Shown: piece by piece, positions 53,320 to 64,000 of the stretch
Layout of the letters: each line of letters starts with the position of its first letter
Position numbering within the stretch: position 1 is the stretch's first letter
Assembly (NCBI RefSeq): GCF_014805685.1
Contig: NC_060900.1
Coordinates: 3,900,601-3,964,600, forward strand
Direction: 5' to 3'
From: Silurus meridionalis
Lineage: Eukaryota; Chordata; Actinopteri; Siluriformes; Siluridae
DNA length: 64,000 nucleotides
Notes under the pieces: generated by a model
Database searches by the model: none
What the model saw: the letters and a program-made list of their open reading frames with translations, nothing else
Told to the model about the DNA's origin: nothing
Translations under genes and position numbers: made by a program

Positions 53320-54075
53320 CCTCCAATCTTCTGGGAAGATGTTATACTTGATTTTGGAGTGTGCTTGTGGACATTTGTGTTCATCAGCCACAAGGGTGTT
53401 AGTAAAGTCAGGTACTGATGTAGGTGAGGTGAGGAGGCCTGGGGTGCAGTCATCGTTCCAATTAATCTCAAACGTGTTCACTAGGGTTGAGATCAGATCT
53501 CTACAGCAGGTGATCTTCCACTTTAAACCATGTAAAGCATATCTTCATGGAGCTGGCTTTGTGCACAGGAACATTCCCATGCTGGAACAGGTTTAGGTTT
53601 TCAAGTTCAAGTGAAGGCAATATTTTATTATACCACTTCCATTGTTCATACAATTGTCTGCCTCCAGCTTTGTAGTAACCGTTTGGAGAAGAACCACATA
53701 TGGCAAGAAAGTGAGTTTATTGGCACCTAGGGAGTGAACCTGGGGTAATGGGATTCACTGCTGAACCCTCTGGAGGTGTCATGGGCCTATCAGCGAAACA
53801 CCCTGGAAGGAGGGCGCCCACTTGACAACCCAAAGGGTGCCATCACTCAGTTGACCATCCCAGGGAGTCTCAGCGGTGCCTCGGTGTACTGAGTTACGAA
53901 AAAGGAGCAACCTCAGAAGAAGGAAGGACGGAGGAGTAGTATGGCAAAGGGTGCTATCACTCAATTGACCATCCCACAGAGTCTCATCTGTGCCTTAAGT
54001 ATGCATTAAGGGATATCAACATCAAGTCCTACACAACAGATCACGTATGGCAAGAAAGATGTCCCAATACTTACT
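53320..54075 (-). mobile_element. Tc1-like remnant split by a 334-bp insertion
   Basis: Minus-strand copy of the 50,726 family: AATCTTCTGGGAAGATGTTA, GTGTGCTTGTGGACATTTGT and CATGGAGCTGGCTTTGTGCA, ending at GTCCCAATACTT. A separate terminal-repeat relic lies just left (53240-53273). The element is interrupted at 53712-54045. Confidence 0.65.
53712..54045. mobile_element. 334-bp insertion of unknown class with 13-bp flanking repeats
   Basis: TATGGCAAGAAAG stands at 53699-53711 and 54046-54058, consistent with a target-site duplication of 13 bp (17 with one mismatch). The insert contains an internal partial duplication (CATCACTCAGTTGACCATCC and TATCACTCAATTGACCATCC about 130 bases apart). Duplication length favours retrotransposition, but no poly-A or known body is seen. 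Confidence 0.5.
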
Positions 54076-56193
54076 ATTTAAATGTGAAAAAGGGAAGCAC
54101 AAATTGTCTGGAATGGAATTGAGTATAACATATCTGCATATATCAGAAATGGAAGTGTCTTCATTATATACAACACACTGAAAAAATTGACTGCTTCTAC
54201 CGAATCGTGTGTTTAAATGACAAATCAATGGATCATTCAATGCTCGAGATCATACTTATTATTAAAGCAACAAGGGGTTTGTCGAATACTTAAAAACTTG
54301 AATTAAATAAAGAGCAAATGCAACGTATAATCATTTGACTGTTTTGAAACATTTAGCTGCCAAATCGTTCTCAGGTTCATTCTAACGGCCTCCTGTAGGA
54401 CTTGTGTCCATGTAGATCATTAGCAGGTGCTGAGAGCACAATTCTAGGAACCTTGTTTTTCCATCCATCTTGTTTTTCTTTTTGAAATTGCTGTTCCATG
54501 TGGAGGAACAAGCATTATTTCATGTGGCCTTTAGACTATACACAATGTCCAAAAAACATTTTTTCCCCCTCAGGATATAGTGGGATACAAACATGCCAAC
54601 CAAGTCAAAGCTTACAAGGTACATGTAAAATGGGCAAAGTCCATAAAAAACGCCTGGCATTCCTAAAAAAATCGCAGAGATACACAGAGAATTATTCCAT
54701 TCCCCCCTGCTCTGTATGTGTAACATTGTATCTGAATAGGATGCAAGTCTTTTGAATTAAATCTCAGGTTTATTGAGAATACGAATCAAAATAGTTGAAA
54801 AGATATAAAAACTATACTATACAACACCATACACCTCACATCTTCTCTAATTACTCTCCTGTGCTTGTACATGATGAGCATTATGCTAACATTTGACTCG
54901 AAGCGAAAGCACCCGACTTCTCAAGCCTCAGATGGACCATAAGAGCGATGAATTAGCTCATGCTCGGAGATGCGGTGCAAATGTCAAGGGTTCACGAAGT
55001 CGGTGTAGAACGTTGTGCTACTGTTTCACCCACACACCTAAATCTTTAACAAACAGAGGCACTTTACTACCTACACACTCCTTTTCTTTTAACCAGATCA
55101 TTCGTCTTGCATATGTGTAAATGACCTATTACACGTTGACACGCCGCTGATTTAGGAAATTTCAGTTCTTAAATTAATTTCCGAAAAGGCATATTTCAGC
55201 ACAAGGGCATGTTTAGTGTAGCAGAGGAACGCCACATATCCATGCCATTCACATTCCCTGGAACAAAAAAAAACGTTGTCCATCTTATGCTATGCCATTT
55301 GACCTTCTTCACCTAAACGCCCACACACCAATAATGAGAGAAACACTATTAAACCATTATTAGCAATATAACAAGACTCATAAGCATAGCAGAAATGAAA
55401 TCGAGTTGTCCAGACCATGTGAATGAAAGCCTGAAATCTCTCTATACCTTCTTCAGAACCTTTGGTTGAAATATATACTAGAATAAAGGATTTGAAAAAT
55501 GCTGAGTCATACATATACAAAAGAGAGAGTCCTTACTGTAAAGGTGATTTCCAACCCTAGAGCGTGATTGTGTGTTTCTTTTTTAGACCTAATAGATCTC
55601 TAAACTCTCACAAAAGAGCTATAGGGAATAACCTGAGGTAAATTTTTATGATTTCTTAAGATTTCTTGGTTGGCCTCCCATCCCATCCCATTCACTGTTC
55701 AACTGTATAACCTTCCTTTCATCTAGAAGGAGATACAGGAACATATGCACCAGAAGCAGCAGGTTCAGAGCCAGCTTTTTTCCAACCACCATCACACTAC
55801 TAAAACCTACACTGCATCGCTCGGACATTAGCTCACTAATGCGTTACTGATTTTACTGCCAGTCATCATCATGCAGTTCTTCCCCAATGAAAACTTTTAT
55901 AATAGTACATTTACAACATATCCTACATTATTGTCTACATACTGTATCTATATATCATCTGTATATACGCCGTGCATACTGTAACTTTTGGTACAGCTGT
56001 ACACACAATGTACAAATTATTTACATATATTGTACATTTAAATATCCCATATCTCTCCACGTATATTGTGTATTTGTGCATTTCACAATTATAAAAACAA
56101 ATTTTTTCCTCTAATAGCATATGAATATAAATCAATAAATAAATATAATAGGAAAAAAAAATAAATAATAATATAAAAAAAAATAAACAAAAA

Positions 56194-56197
<4 letters not shown>

Positions 56198-56259
<62 letters not shown>
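56198..56259. repeat. (AT)n microsatellite
   Basis: About 62 bases of AT preceding the dispersed repeat at 56255. Confidence 0.95.
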
Positions 56260-56262
<3 letters not shown>

Positions 56263-56640
56263 AGGCTTATCAATCGATTGCAACATTTAATAGCGATTAA
56301 TCGCACAATTGTCACTCGTAACTCGTGATTTATCGCAACTTAATCGCACATTTTTATCTGTTCGAAATGTAACTTGAATTAATGCTTTTCATGTTTTTAA
56401 TATTTTATTCAACATGGACAAATATTAATCTTTATGCAAATGTATGTTTATTATTAGTAAAACCAAACTCAACATAGAGCATGAAGACCAAATATTTTTG
56501 TAAATGTTTTAAAGCATTTATGGTGTTTTAAATGACGTAAATCGTCAGGAGACCAAACATAACTTTTGCTATGTTTCCACACGGACGGTTTTAATCGCTG
56601 GATGTGTACATCATGGCGGATTTTGGTGCTTGATTTAAGA
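56255..56640 (-). repeat. dispersed repeat copy (inverted partner of 48846-49170)
   Basis: ATCGATTGCAACATTTAATA, AACTCAACATAGAGCATGAA and GGCGGATTTTGGTGCTTGAT are the reverse-oriented equivalents of the 48.9-kb copy. Confidence 0.65.
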
Positions 56641-56718
56641 CTTGGCGCATCAGTAAAACAAATGTTTAGTGATTAAAAAGCATTTTTTTTTTGTGTATTT
56701 TTTTTAATACATATTTCT

Positions 56719-56850
56719 TTGATCTACAGTTGCTTGTCTGTTGAATCGGACCACACGGGCCAACTTTTGCTCCCCATGTGCATCAGTGTCTACCCATCAC
56801 TATTAGAGACTACCCATCACAATTTGGTGCTTGTCAAACTCCCTCAAATC
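56719..56850 (-). mobile_element. Tc1-like fragment
   Basis: GTCTGTTGAATCGGACCACA and CGGGCCAACTTTTGCTCCCC match the transposase N-terminal region of the 51,801 copy; it joins directly to unrelated sequence. Confidence 0.65.
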
Positions 56851-57210
56851 CTTACATCACACAACAACAACAACAAAAACATCACTTCTACCTACCAAGC
56901 TAATCACATGTGACTCACATAAGGCAAATCTGCAGCTAATATCCAGCTCAAGAATCATGGTTTATATGCTCCTACTGTACATTTCCACCAGAAATTTCTC
57001 TGACACTCTGATCTATATCTCCCTCTGCTTCACATCAGACACATGCTAACAAAAGTCGAAAATAATTCTGCATTTTAAACAGGTGCTAGAAACTAATAAG
57101 CTCAGGAAAGAGTGGCATGAAGAGTACACAAGCAGAAAATAAATGTGCTCTGTGATACAAAAAGACGTCACTGCATTGGTCAGAATGTCATATTGTGTGT
57201 GTTAGTGTGA

Positions 57211-57213
<3 letters not shown>

Positions 57214-57244
<31 letters not shown>
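57214..57244. repeat. (GT)n microsatellite
   Basis: About 31 bases of GT. Confidence 0.9.
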
Positions 57245-57253
<9 letters not shown>

Positions 57254-57346
57254 TATATATAGTCTTTTAGAAAAGGATCCAAATTTAAGCATGTCCTTCA
57301 TTTTTGTCACACTATGTACTTAGGAAAAGGACATCAAAAAAAGAGC

Positions 57347-57351
<5 letters not shown>

Positions 57352-57400
<49 letters not shown>
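57352..57400. repeat. (GA)n microsatellite
   Basis: About 49 bases of GA. Confidence 0.95.
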
Positions 57401-57403
<3 letters not shown>

Positions 57404-57671
57404 GGACATCCAAATGGCACAACGGGGAGTGTGAGGACTTTGTGTTCATTTCGCCACCTCCACCGGGCCATGCCCATGGCCTGCGGAACCCCTGGCACTG
57501 AGACATGCGCGTAACGGCGTGATCGAGAGAGGCTGTGCGGAGGAGTGGGGGATTCCGCACCAACATGCTCTTGCTCCTGCCTATCGCACACCGGCCGCCT
57601 CCGTGCACCCCCACTGTCGCTTGCGCAACCACCAGCTGTCACTATCCATCCACTGACCCACATTGTACTTC

Positions 57672-57674
<3 letters not shown>

Positions 57675-57704
<30 letters not shown>
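57675..57704. repeat. (CA)n microsatellite
   Basis: About 30 bases of CA followed by interrupted CA/CG. Confidence 0.9.
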
Positions 57705-57710
<6 letters not shown>

Positions 57711-57924
57711 CACGCACACACACACATACAAGGCCTGCAGTCTGGGCGCCAGGCCTGATCTTCACCTCTTGGCGTCTGTAAGAACGAAAGAAGATCAAAG
57801 CGAGGAAAGCGTTAGGGCTGTAGTCGAAATCGAGTTGCTCGGCATTAGGGGAAGTGGAAAATGACCATTAGGTCTAAACAGACATACATACACAGTACGC
57901 ACACACGCAGGGACTGGGACAGAG

Positions 57925-57925
<1 letters not shown>

Positions 57926-57979
<54 letters not shown>
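57926..57979. repeat. (GT)n microsatellite
   Basis: About 54 bases of GT. Confidence 0.95.
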
Positions 57980-57980
<1 letters not shown>

Positions 57981-58659
57981 GAAGTCACCACTGGGGAAGT
58001 GGAACATGATCATTAGGCGACTCCACACCCACAACTAAAGGCTCCAAACTCTCCAATCAGATCAATTAAACAATTAATGTCATGGCAGTATAAGAGATGT
58101 GGTCAGTGGCCACGCGCAGATGACGAGCACTAATCTCCATACATCTTTATTAAAGGATGACAGCACTTCCACAAGTGCATATATCTCACTGAAGGCCTGG
58201 AAACGCTAAACCAATTGTAGTTCAATCAACAACCAGGAAAGAAACGTCCGTGATGAGCCTCACCTGAAACGACACAAGGACCACGACCAGATCGCAGCAT
58301 GTAGTAGCGGTGTGGAGTCCAGCGACTCTAGCTGTATCATTTCAGTGCCTTAAATACTTGTAATCAAACCTGATGACGGGGCGACTTCAGTCTCTTCAAC
58401 TTCATCTCGATCAGTAGAATTCAAAACTTGTCTCAACTAGAGAAGAGCATGGGACAGTTTGGGTTTTAAAGCTTTTTATTCGCAGGTCATGGCATCACAT
58501 TCAATTGAATATGGTTCTGCCCCATGAGTTAAAAATCTGATACCTTTCTGACAAATGTTCCATAAACCTAACATTGTACCTCAGATTCCTATTTGTTTGT
58601 TTGATCTCTTTACAACCTCTTTACAATCTAGAGCCGAGAAAACGCTAGAACACTCTTCT

Positions 58660-59108
58660 TAGAAGATGTTCCACTAGAGTTTGGAGTGTGCTTGTGGACA
58701 TTTGTGTTCATCAGCCACAAAGGTGTTAGTAAAGTCAAGTACTGATGTAGGGTGTGGATGCCTGGGGTGCAGTTCCAATTCGTCCCAAAGCTTCGTGGTA
58801 ACAGTTTGGAGAAGAACCACATATGGCTGGAAAGGTCAGGTGTCCCAATACTATTGTCCATATAAACTTTCTTTTGGCTTCTCCCGTTAGGGTCCCCACA
58901 GCGGATCCTCCGCATGTTAGATTTGGCACATGTTTTTACGCTGGATGCCCTTCCTAACGCAACCCTCCCCAGGTCGGGACCGGCACTAAGAGTGGCTGGG
59001 GTTGGTTCCCTGACCAGGGATCGAACCCGGGCCGCAGCGGCGAGAGCGCCGCATCCTAACCACTAGACCACCAGGGACCTTTAATACTATTGTCCATATA
59101 GTGTATAT
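58660..59108 (-). mobile_element. Tc1-like remnant interrupted by a SINE in its terminal repeat
   Basis: AGATGTTCCACTAGAGTTTG, GTGTGCTTGTGGACATTTGT, GGAGAAGAACCACATATGGC and the terminus AGGTGTCCCAATACTATTGT. The final bases CATATAGTGTATA appear only after the SINE, so the element end was split. Confidence 0.7.
58865..59082 (-). mobile_element. tRNA-Glu(CTC)-derived SINE with 18-bp target-site duplication
   Basis: The minus-strand head (about 59079-59008) closely matches vertebrate tRNA-Glu: TCCCTGGTGGTCTAGTGGTT, anticodon loop CTCTCGC (CTC) and B box GGTTCGATCCC. The body follows (GGCATCCAGCGTAAAAACAT) and the tail ends AGAAGCCAAAAGAAAG. AATACTATTGTCCATATA stands on both sides (58847-58864, 59083-59100). 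This identical duplication marks a retrotransposed copy, probably young. A tRNA scan may call the head a tRNA gene. Confidence 0.88.
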
Positions 59109-60005
59109 AAATAAAAAAGTAAATAAATATCTAAATATTCAACACGGCCTAGTCTACTAGATATTCTTAAAGAATAGTGATCATTATGGTTATATACTGT
59201 AATTTGTTAATAATAATTTAGCAAAATAGAGCCTTTTATTGTACTGCAATGTATATATTTTACAGTATATATTTATGTGGCAGACAGCAGGTGGACGAGC
59301 GACGGTTTGCAAATGGAAATGCTGTGTTTCAGTGTCCAGCTACGCAGATAAAAAGGAGAGAAACAAGAGTTAAAATTGGGCTTTGGAACAACTGAACTCT
59401 CGATCACAGTCGATCACTGGCGAGAGTGAGGCAGCGTTTCAATGTATCGTACACAAATTAAAATGGTGTGCAACAATGCACGTTTCTACAACGGGTTTGT
59501 ATCGGTATCGTCATCATAAGATCGAAAAATCCAATCACAGTATTTATATATATATATATGTTTGGACCAAGAAACTCTCGTGGCACTCACCGGTAATCAC
59601 CGATTTCCAAAAATACCACGTTTTTCCAGCATTGGTATATAGTGGGAGATGTGGAGTGCATAATGATGTTTTCAGTGCCACCCCAGAGTAACTGCCACCC
59701 CTATAAAAAATCCCTATCTCCGCCACTGCACTGCATGTAGAATCTATTTAACTGCAAAGGGTGTAAGTTCTGGGAGCATCTTTGGAAATGCCCTGCTATG
59801 AATAACCTGTGGTCCAAAGAAGTAGCAGCTGACGCCTTGGGCGCCGCATTTCAAAACAGTTTCCTCCCTTTTTTCTTTAGATACAGTTTTAAGGAAGGTG
59901 ATTTTTCTGAAGCTGTAACACTAAATGCTACTTTAAACGAATTTTCGAGGAATTTCAAACCTTTCATACTTAAAAGGCAGGAAATGGGAATGACCTCGAA
60001 CAGGG

Positions 60006-60033
60006 AATGAATGAATGAATGAATGAATGAATG
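60006..60033. repeat. (AATG)7 microsatellite
   Basis: Seven AATG units. Confidence 0.93.
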
Positions 60034-61939
60034 TGTTTAATACATATAGAAATAGTGCTGCTCGTTGTTCTCGGTTGGCAGCTGCTCATATCGTATAACT
60101 CTGAATTTTTTTTTTCAAGAACTGTCCAAAAATGATCAAATTAACTAAGTGATTATCTTGGTGAATTGAAAACCAAACTTGTAATTGTATTTCCTGGAAG
60201 TGACTTAGGGAGGAAAAGCAACAGTTTGGCATTATTTCTGGGTGTTCACCATCAAACTCTTCAGCCGCTGCAGGGTGGAGGGATATTTATGATTTACTCC
60301 AGATTTGGGAAAAACTTCCACAGAAATATTTCTAGAAAAAAATTATACATTATACATTTTGTGGTCTCAAATACACAGTGTGTCCATTTTGTTATAAACC
60401 CAGTCATAAAAAATTTATAAAAAAATGTAACCAGCCTGTAATACACAATAAATGAATAAAGCAATACATTTTATTAAATAAATTAATAAATAAAATTTGC
60501 ATTGAGTCCAAAATCTAGTCAGTTGATCAGTCACATAAATACTTAATCTGGGGTCTGAAATTTATTTTATGTTATATTTATTTTATTTTATATTCTGTGG
60601 TTGCCAGATTTTTCTTGAGTAGAAGCACATCCCCTGTATGGAAGTGAACATGGTGTCTGGTTGCCAGGTCATTGATATTACAGAAAGAGAAAACTCTATC
60701 TTTCATGTATTCGCCAGACCTTTTTCTTGCCAAAACTTGTATTATTTACAATAATAGAAAATAGAAATAGAAGAAAAGGGGAAGAAATAGAAGCATCCAT
60801 CTAAAGTGGGGTTCAAATCGAAGCCTTTAAATTCAAGTGCTTGCTTTTTAACGTGGATTAAAAAAAAAATAAATAAAAATAAAATAAAAAATGTAAAACA
60901 CAAACGAATCTAATAAGAGTCTCGTGTATTGCTGCGTGAACGACCCGATTTGTAATTATTACACAAATTTTTGGTTTAATTTAACAATATGGCCTCCACA
61001 GTCATTCTTCTGAAGCGTGACATATTGTGATTACATCAAACTGTCACACATATTTTGCTGGACAAGAGCATGTGCTGATATTGCGCAAGAAATCTGGTTC
61101 ATCAAAGTTCATAATCCCACGTCACCGAGACACGCCTGTGTTTTATTCCGTGTGCGTTAAGCCTCTGAACATGTCTCTACCACGGTCCTAAACTCATTTT
61201 GACACGATTACTTCCAAAAAGTCTAATTTGTTGATAAGATTCTCCAGAACGGAAAAGAAACCAAAAACAAACAAACAAAAAAAACCTCTCCAAAGTGCGT
61301 CGACTTCAACATGGGTTTCATATCAAACAGCCTCCGTGTTAATCAGGTAGGAGCTTCTGCTGACGAAGGTGTCAAAACTTCAAACGGAGGGAAGCGCGTC
61401 TCTGACAGCGGGCCTACGTTAGCGAGTCTCAGGACTGAGTCGAAAAACTCGCTGAGTGGCGCAGACAGCATGACACTCCCCCTACACACTCTGCTAGCCC
61501 ACACACACACACTTGGCACACAAGGGAGAGGGGTGCAGAGGAGTACAAAGTCAAGACAACAAGTGAACACTGAAGAGAGCTGGAGTGGAGTCTGGGGAGA
61601 ATCAGCAATCAGAAATCTCAATTCATCTTCTGTTTGGAATGGAACCGACGCTGCCTTCAATGTCAGGTTTAGCGCAAAATAGGAAACAGAAGAAGTCAAT
61701 CCAAAATGTAGTGAATATTGAAGCTTCCTAGCAGTGGCCTCCTCTGTTGGCCTGAACTCTGTAATCCAAATCTCTCAATTAATCACCAATACTTTTTGTC
61801 CATGAATACGCATTTAATTATTCCAGAGTTTCTTCTCTTCATTTCATAACGTTTCTTTCAGCGCCAACAAGTGACAAGGTTTCATCCGACACATCACTGT
61901 GAGCACTGCGATCTTTTTTTACTCCATATTGCTTGAAGC

Positions 61940-62440
61940 TTTTACTTTAATTAACCAATCAGATTGCGATTTGGTCACTCTGAGGCACGTTTGCAGGAGT
62001 CAGAACACTAGCGCGGCGCGCTAGTCAGAACTCGCAACCCATGTCTGTAGCAAACTGCACGAGCTGGAAAATATCCAGGTTTTAATAGATTCACTCCACA
62101 ATGGCTGACAGAGATTTGATTAAGAATTTGTTTGCAGAGACACTTACAAGATGGACATTTCAAGAAAAGCTGGACATCGTGAGGAAAGCTCGGTTGAAAC
62201 AGTTTGAAACAGTTAAGCTAAACCGTTTATATTTTAGCGTTTTCCTTCCTGTAAACACACAATTTGCCTTCGTTTCAAATCCTCAGGAAATCCGTAACGC
62301 ACAAAACTGCATATAAAATCACAGGGTCATTCTACGGGCTTAATATCGATGCTTCTGCTCGAGATGATGAAAGGAGACGTGTTGAATTGTGTTCATCGGG
62401 TTTCTTGCTTTAGTAACACCGTTCATACTCACAGTATGAG
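61940..62440 (+). mobile_element. dispersed element copy 2 with a short transposase-like N-terminus
   Basis: Homologous in order to 26070-26560. The plus strand from 62101 reads MADRDLIKNLFAETLTRWTF, then QEKLDIVRKAR, before diverging and stopping at 62314-62316. The (R)TFxEKLDIVR pattern resembles N-termini of TTF-type/ZMYM-like hAT-related proteins, from memory only. The protein is truncated at 71 codons and is not expected to be functional. Confidence 0.45.
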
Positions 62441-62441
62441 A

Positions 62442-64000
62442 TTCCTGTCTGTGATACAGCGCTCTGTTATACTGCGTTTACTACTTACTTCTTACATTTT
62501 CAAAAACAGACTCGTTAACTTTTAATCTATATGGCGGCAGGATCAATATATATATTTTTTTATTGCGTGTTGATTTCAGAGTATCAGCATACTTCTCGCA
62601 GATTTTTCTACCACTGGTGTTACATTTCCTGGCTATCACACACCACAGACGTGGGCTAGTTTACGAAGCTAACAACGAGCAATCAGAGGGCAACATGAAG
62701 TCTGGGGTTAACGTGGATGAGACGGAGCGACGTAAACATGACTGAGAACGGAGACTTTCCTGATCAACTGATCATCTTTTCTCTGCTTGTGTTCTATATG
62801 GTGTGAAAAAGTGATGTCCTGGTTGATTTTTTTGCATGTTTGTCACACAAGTTTCAGATCATCAAACTCATTTAAATATTAGTCAAAGAGAACACAAGTG
62901 AACACAACAGGCAGTTTTTAAATGAAGGTTTTTATTATTGAGAGAAAACTAAATCCAAAAATCCAAGACTTGCACATTTTATTAATATATTATTATGACG
63001 TGAGGTCCAGTGACTGGCGTGACACTAAAATAAGTAGTAATAATGACTACTTTTTACTTAAGTACATATCAGAGCCCAAACTTAGTTACTTTAACTTTTA
63101 AAAAAAAGTGTAGTCAGAACTTTTTACCAGAGTCTTTTAAAAACATAAGTATTAGTACTTCTACTGGAGTCAATGATGTGTGTACTTTTGCCATTTCTGT
63201 ATAAGATCTATAAAACGAATGTGGCTATAAAGTCATATTCATGTGTATGAGATCCACAGCAACATCCTGATGTATTCTCTTTTTTTTCAGTTTGCAAACT
63301 GCACTAAAGACAGTTGAAACAGATTATAAATCCTTAGCATTCTGCAATTTCTGACATCAGTTCTACCTGAATTCCTTAATATATACATGTGTATATAAAA
63401 AACGTGTCAATGGCGGCTCAGAGGTTAAGATTCTATGTTATTGATCGGAAGGGTGAAAGACTGGCCAATGTCCTCAAATGAGAACTGCTTCAGGGTGACT
63501 GTAACACCACTGACCCTGCCCTTTGACTCAAACTACGCCTTAAGGCTGAGATGCGAAGTAGAACATTTGGTTATATCTTTATGAATAATGACAAGTTCCT
63601 GGTTAGAGTCTTGCTGCTATTTGCAGTAACATATCAGTTAATAAAAATGGTTTGTGTCATTATTTTTGTAATACATTTTGCACTTTTTTTTGTGTGATTT
63701 ATAAATTAAACGTTTTGTATGGAAACACTATAAGCTAGTTTTAATCAGCGTGTTAATTGGTGCCGTATTTGCGCTTTGTTTTGCTACTTCACCTTCGTGT
63801 TGTTAACTGTGTAGATCTAATTGATCTAACAGCAAATTGTTCTAATATATAATTCCACTAAATAGAAAGTCGCTATTGAATTATTAATGAACAAAAAAGA
63901 AACATAAAACAGATCTGTGTTGTTCTAAACTGTACATTATAACAATGATACTGTAACACGTACACGTGAGTAACACGAGTGTGTAAATGAGCTTTCCCTT
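62442..64000. other. right-hand AT-rich end, no gene seen
   Basis: Contains an ACTTAAGTAC-type repeat at about 63040-63185, related to the ends of the element at 10365-11565, and a SINE-head-like GGCGGCTCAGAGGTTAAGAT at 63413. Otherwise unique. Confidence 0.5.

Larger units (their letters stand above)
45617..64000 (-). other. inferred pebp4 intron (18.4 kb or more)
   Basis: No further exon recognised on the minus strand. It contains many SINE and Tc1-like remnants, long microsatellites and several unique blocks. The intron assignment depends on the pebp4 exon call and on upstream exons lying to the right. Confidence 0.5.

Noticed and set aside
57304..57864. Frames across GA and CA tracts near 57.3-57.9 kb (up to 154 codons)
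   Set aside because: Ser-Leu, Arg-Glu and Thr-His repeat translation joined to unrelated sequence; no domain.
59008..59079. Functional tRNA-Glu gene
   Set aside because: It continues into a SINE body with target-site duplications on both sides, so it is a retroposed SINE head.
59544..59726. Minus-strand exon ending at a GTGAGT donor (TWYFWKSVITG)
   Set aside because: The neighbouring words (TATAGGGGTGGCAGTTACTC) look like a common fish repeat, and it does not match PEBP4.

Overview
The window looks like teleost fish nuclear DNA. It is AT-rich and intron-rich, packed with CA/GT, TA, GA, TAA and TAGA microsatellites, Tc1-like transposon remnants and tRNA-derived SINEs, and it has no bacterial-style operons. 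Gene content and order match the vertebrate bin3 - egr3 - pebp4 neighbourhood (human 8p21). All three genes lie on the minus strand, as expected for that block. The species cannot be read from the sequence; an ostariophysan or catfish-like genome is only a guess from the heavy Tc1 load.

Region by region: (1) 1-22,856, the first five coding exons of bin3 (bridging integrator 3, an N-BAR protein) on the minus strand. ATG is at 22,856 and the exons are 22,849-22,856, 11,863-11,911, 8,124-8,164, 5,481-5,541 and 4,480-4,616. The 3' half of the gene lies beyond base 1. Exon 4 lacks one base relative to the frame the family needs. Intron 1 carries a 1.9-kb minisatellite (about 12,465-14,325) and a pair of perfect CRE palindromes. 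(2) 22,857-28,880, the bin3-egr3 intergenic interval, with two copies of a roughly 430-bp dispersed repeat and several SINEs. (3) 28,887-36,120, egr3 (early growth response 3): coding exon 1 at 35,277-35,433, coding exon 2 at 31,127-32,262, a probable 2.2-kb 3'UTR, and a CpG-rich promoter with CArG and CRE motifs. The intron holds a perfect 126-bp CA-TA-TG palindrome. (4) 37,000-45,220, intergenic. (5) 45,525-45,616, a terminal exon assigned to pebp4 (phosphatidylethanolamine-binding protein 4), whose other exons should lie past 64,000. (6) 45,617-64,000, inferred pebp4 intron, rich in nested mobile elements. These include a tRNA-Glu-headed SINE with an 18-bp target-site duplication and a 334-bp unknown insertion flanked by 13-bp repeats.

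The genes do not form a pathway; they are neighbours by conserved synteny. egr3 is an immediate-early transcription factor, and its SRF- and CREB-type sites fit signal-induced expression. bin3 shapes membrane and actin, and pebp4 is a secreted or lysosomal PEBP-family protein. I found no convincing novel multi-gene system. The most informative oddities are the bin3 frameshift, the intronic palindrome, the higher-order minisatellite, the nested transposon stacks and the paired CREs.
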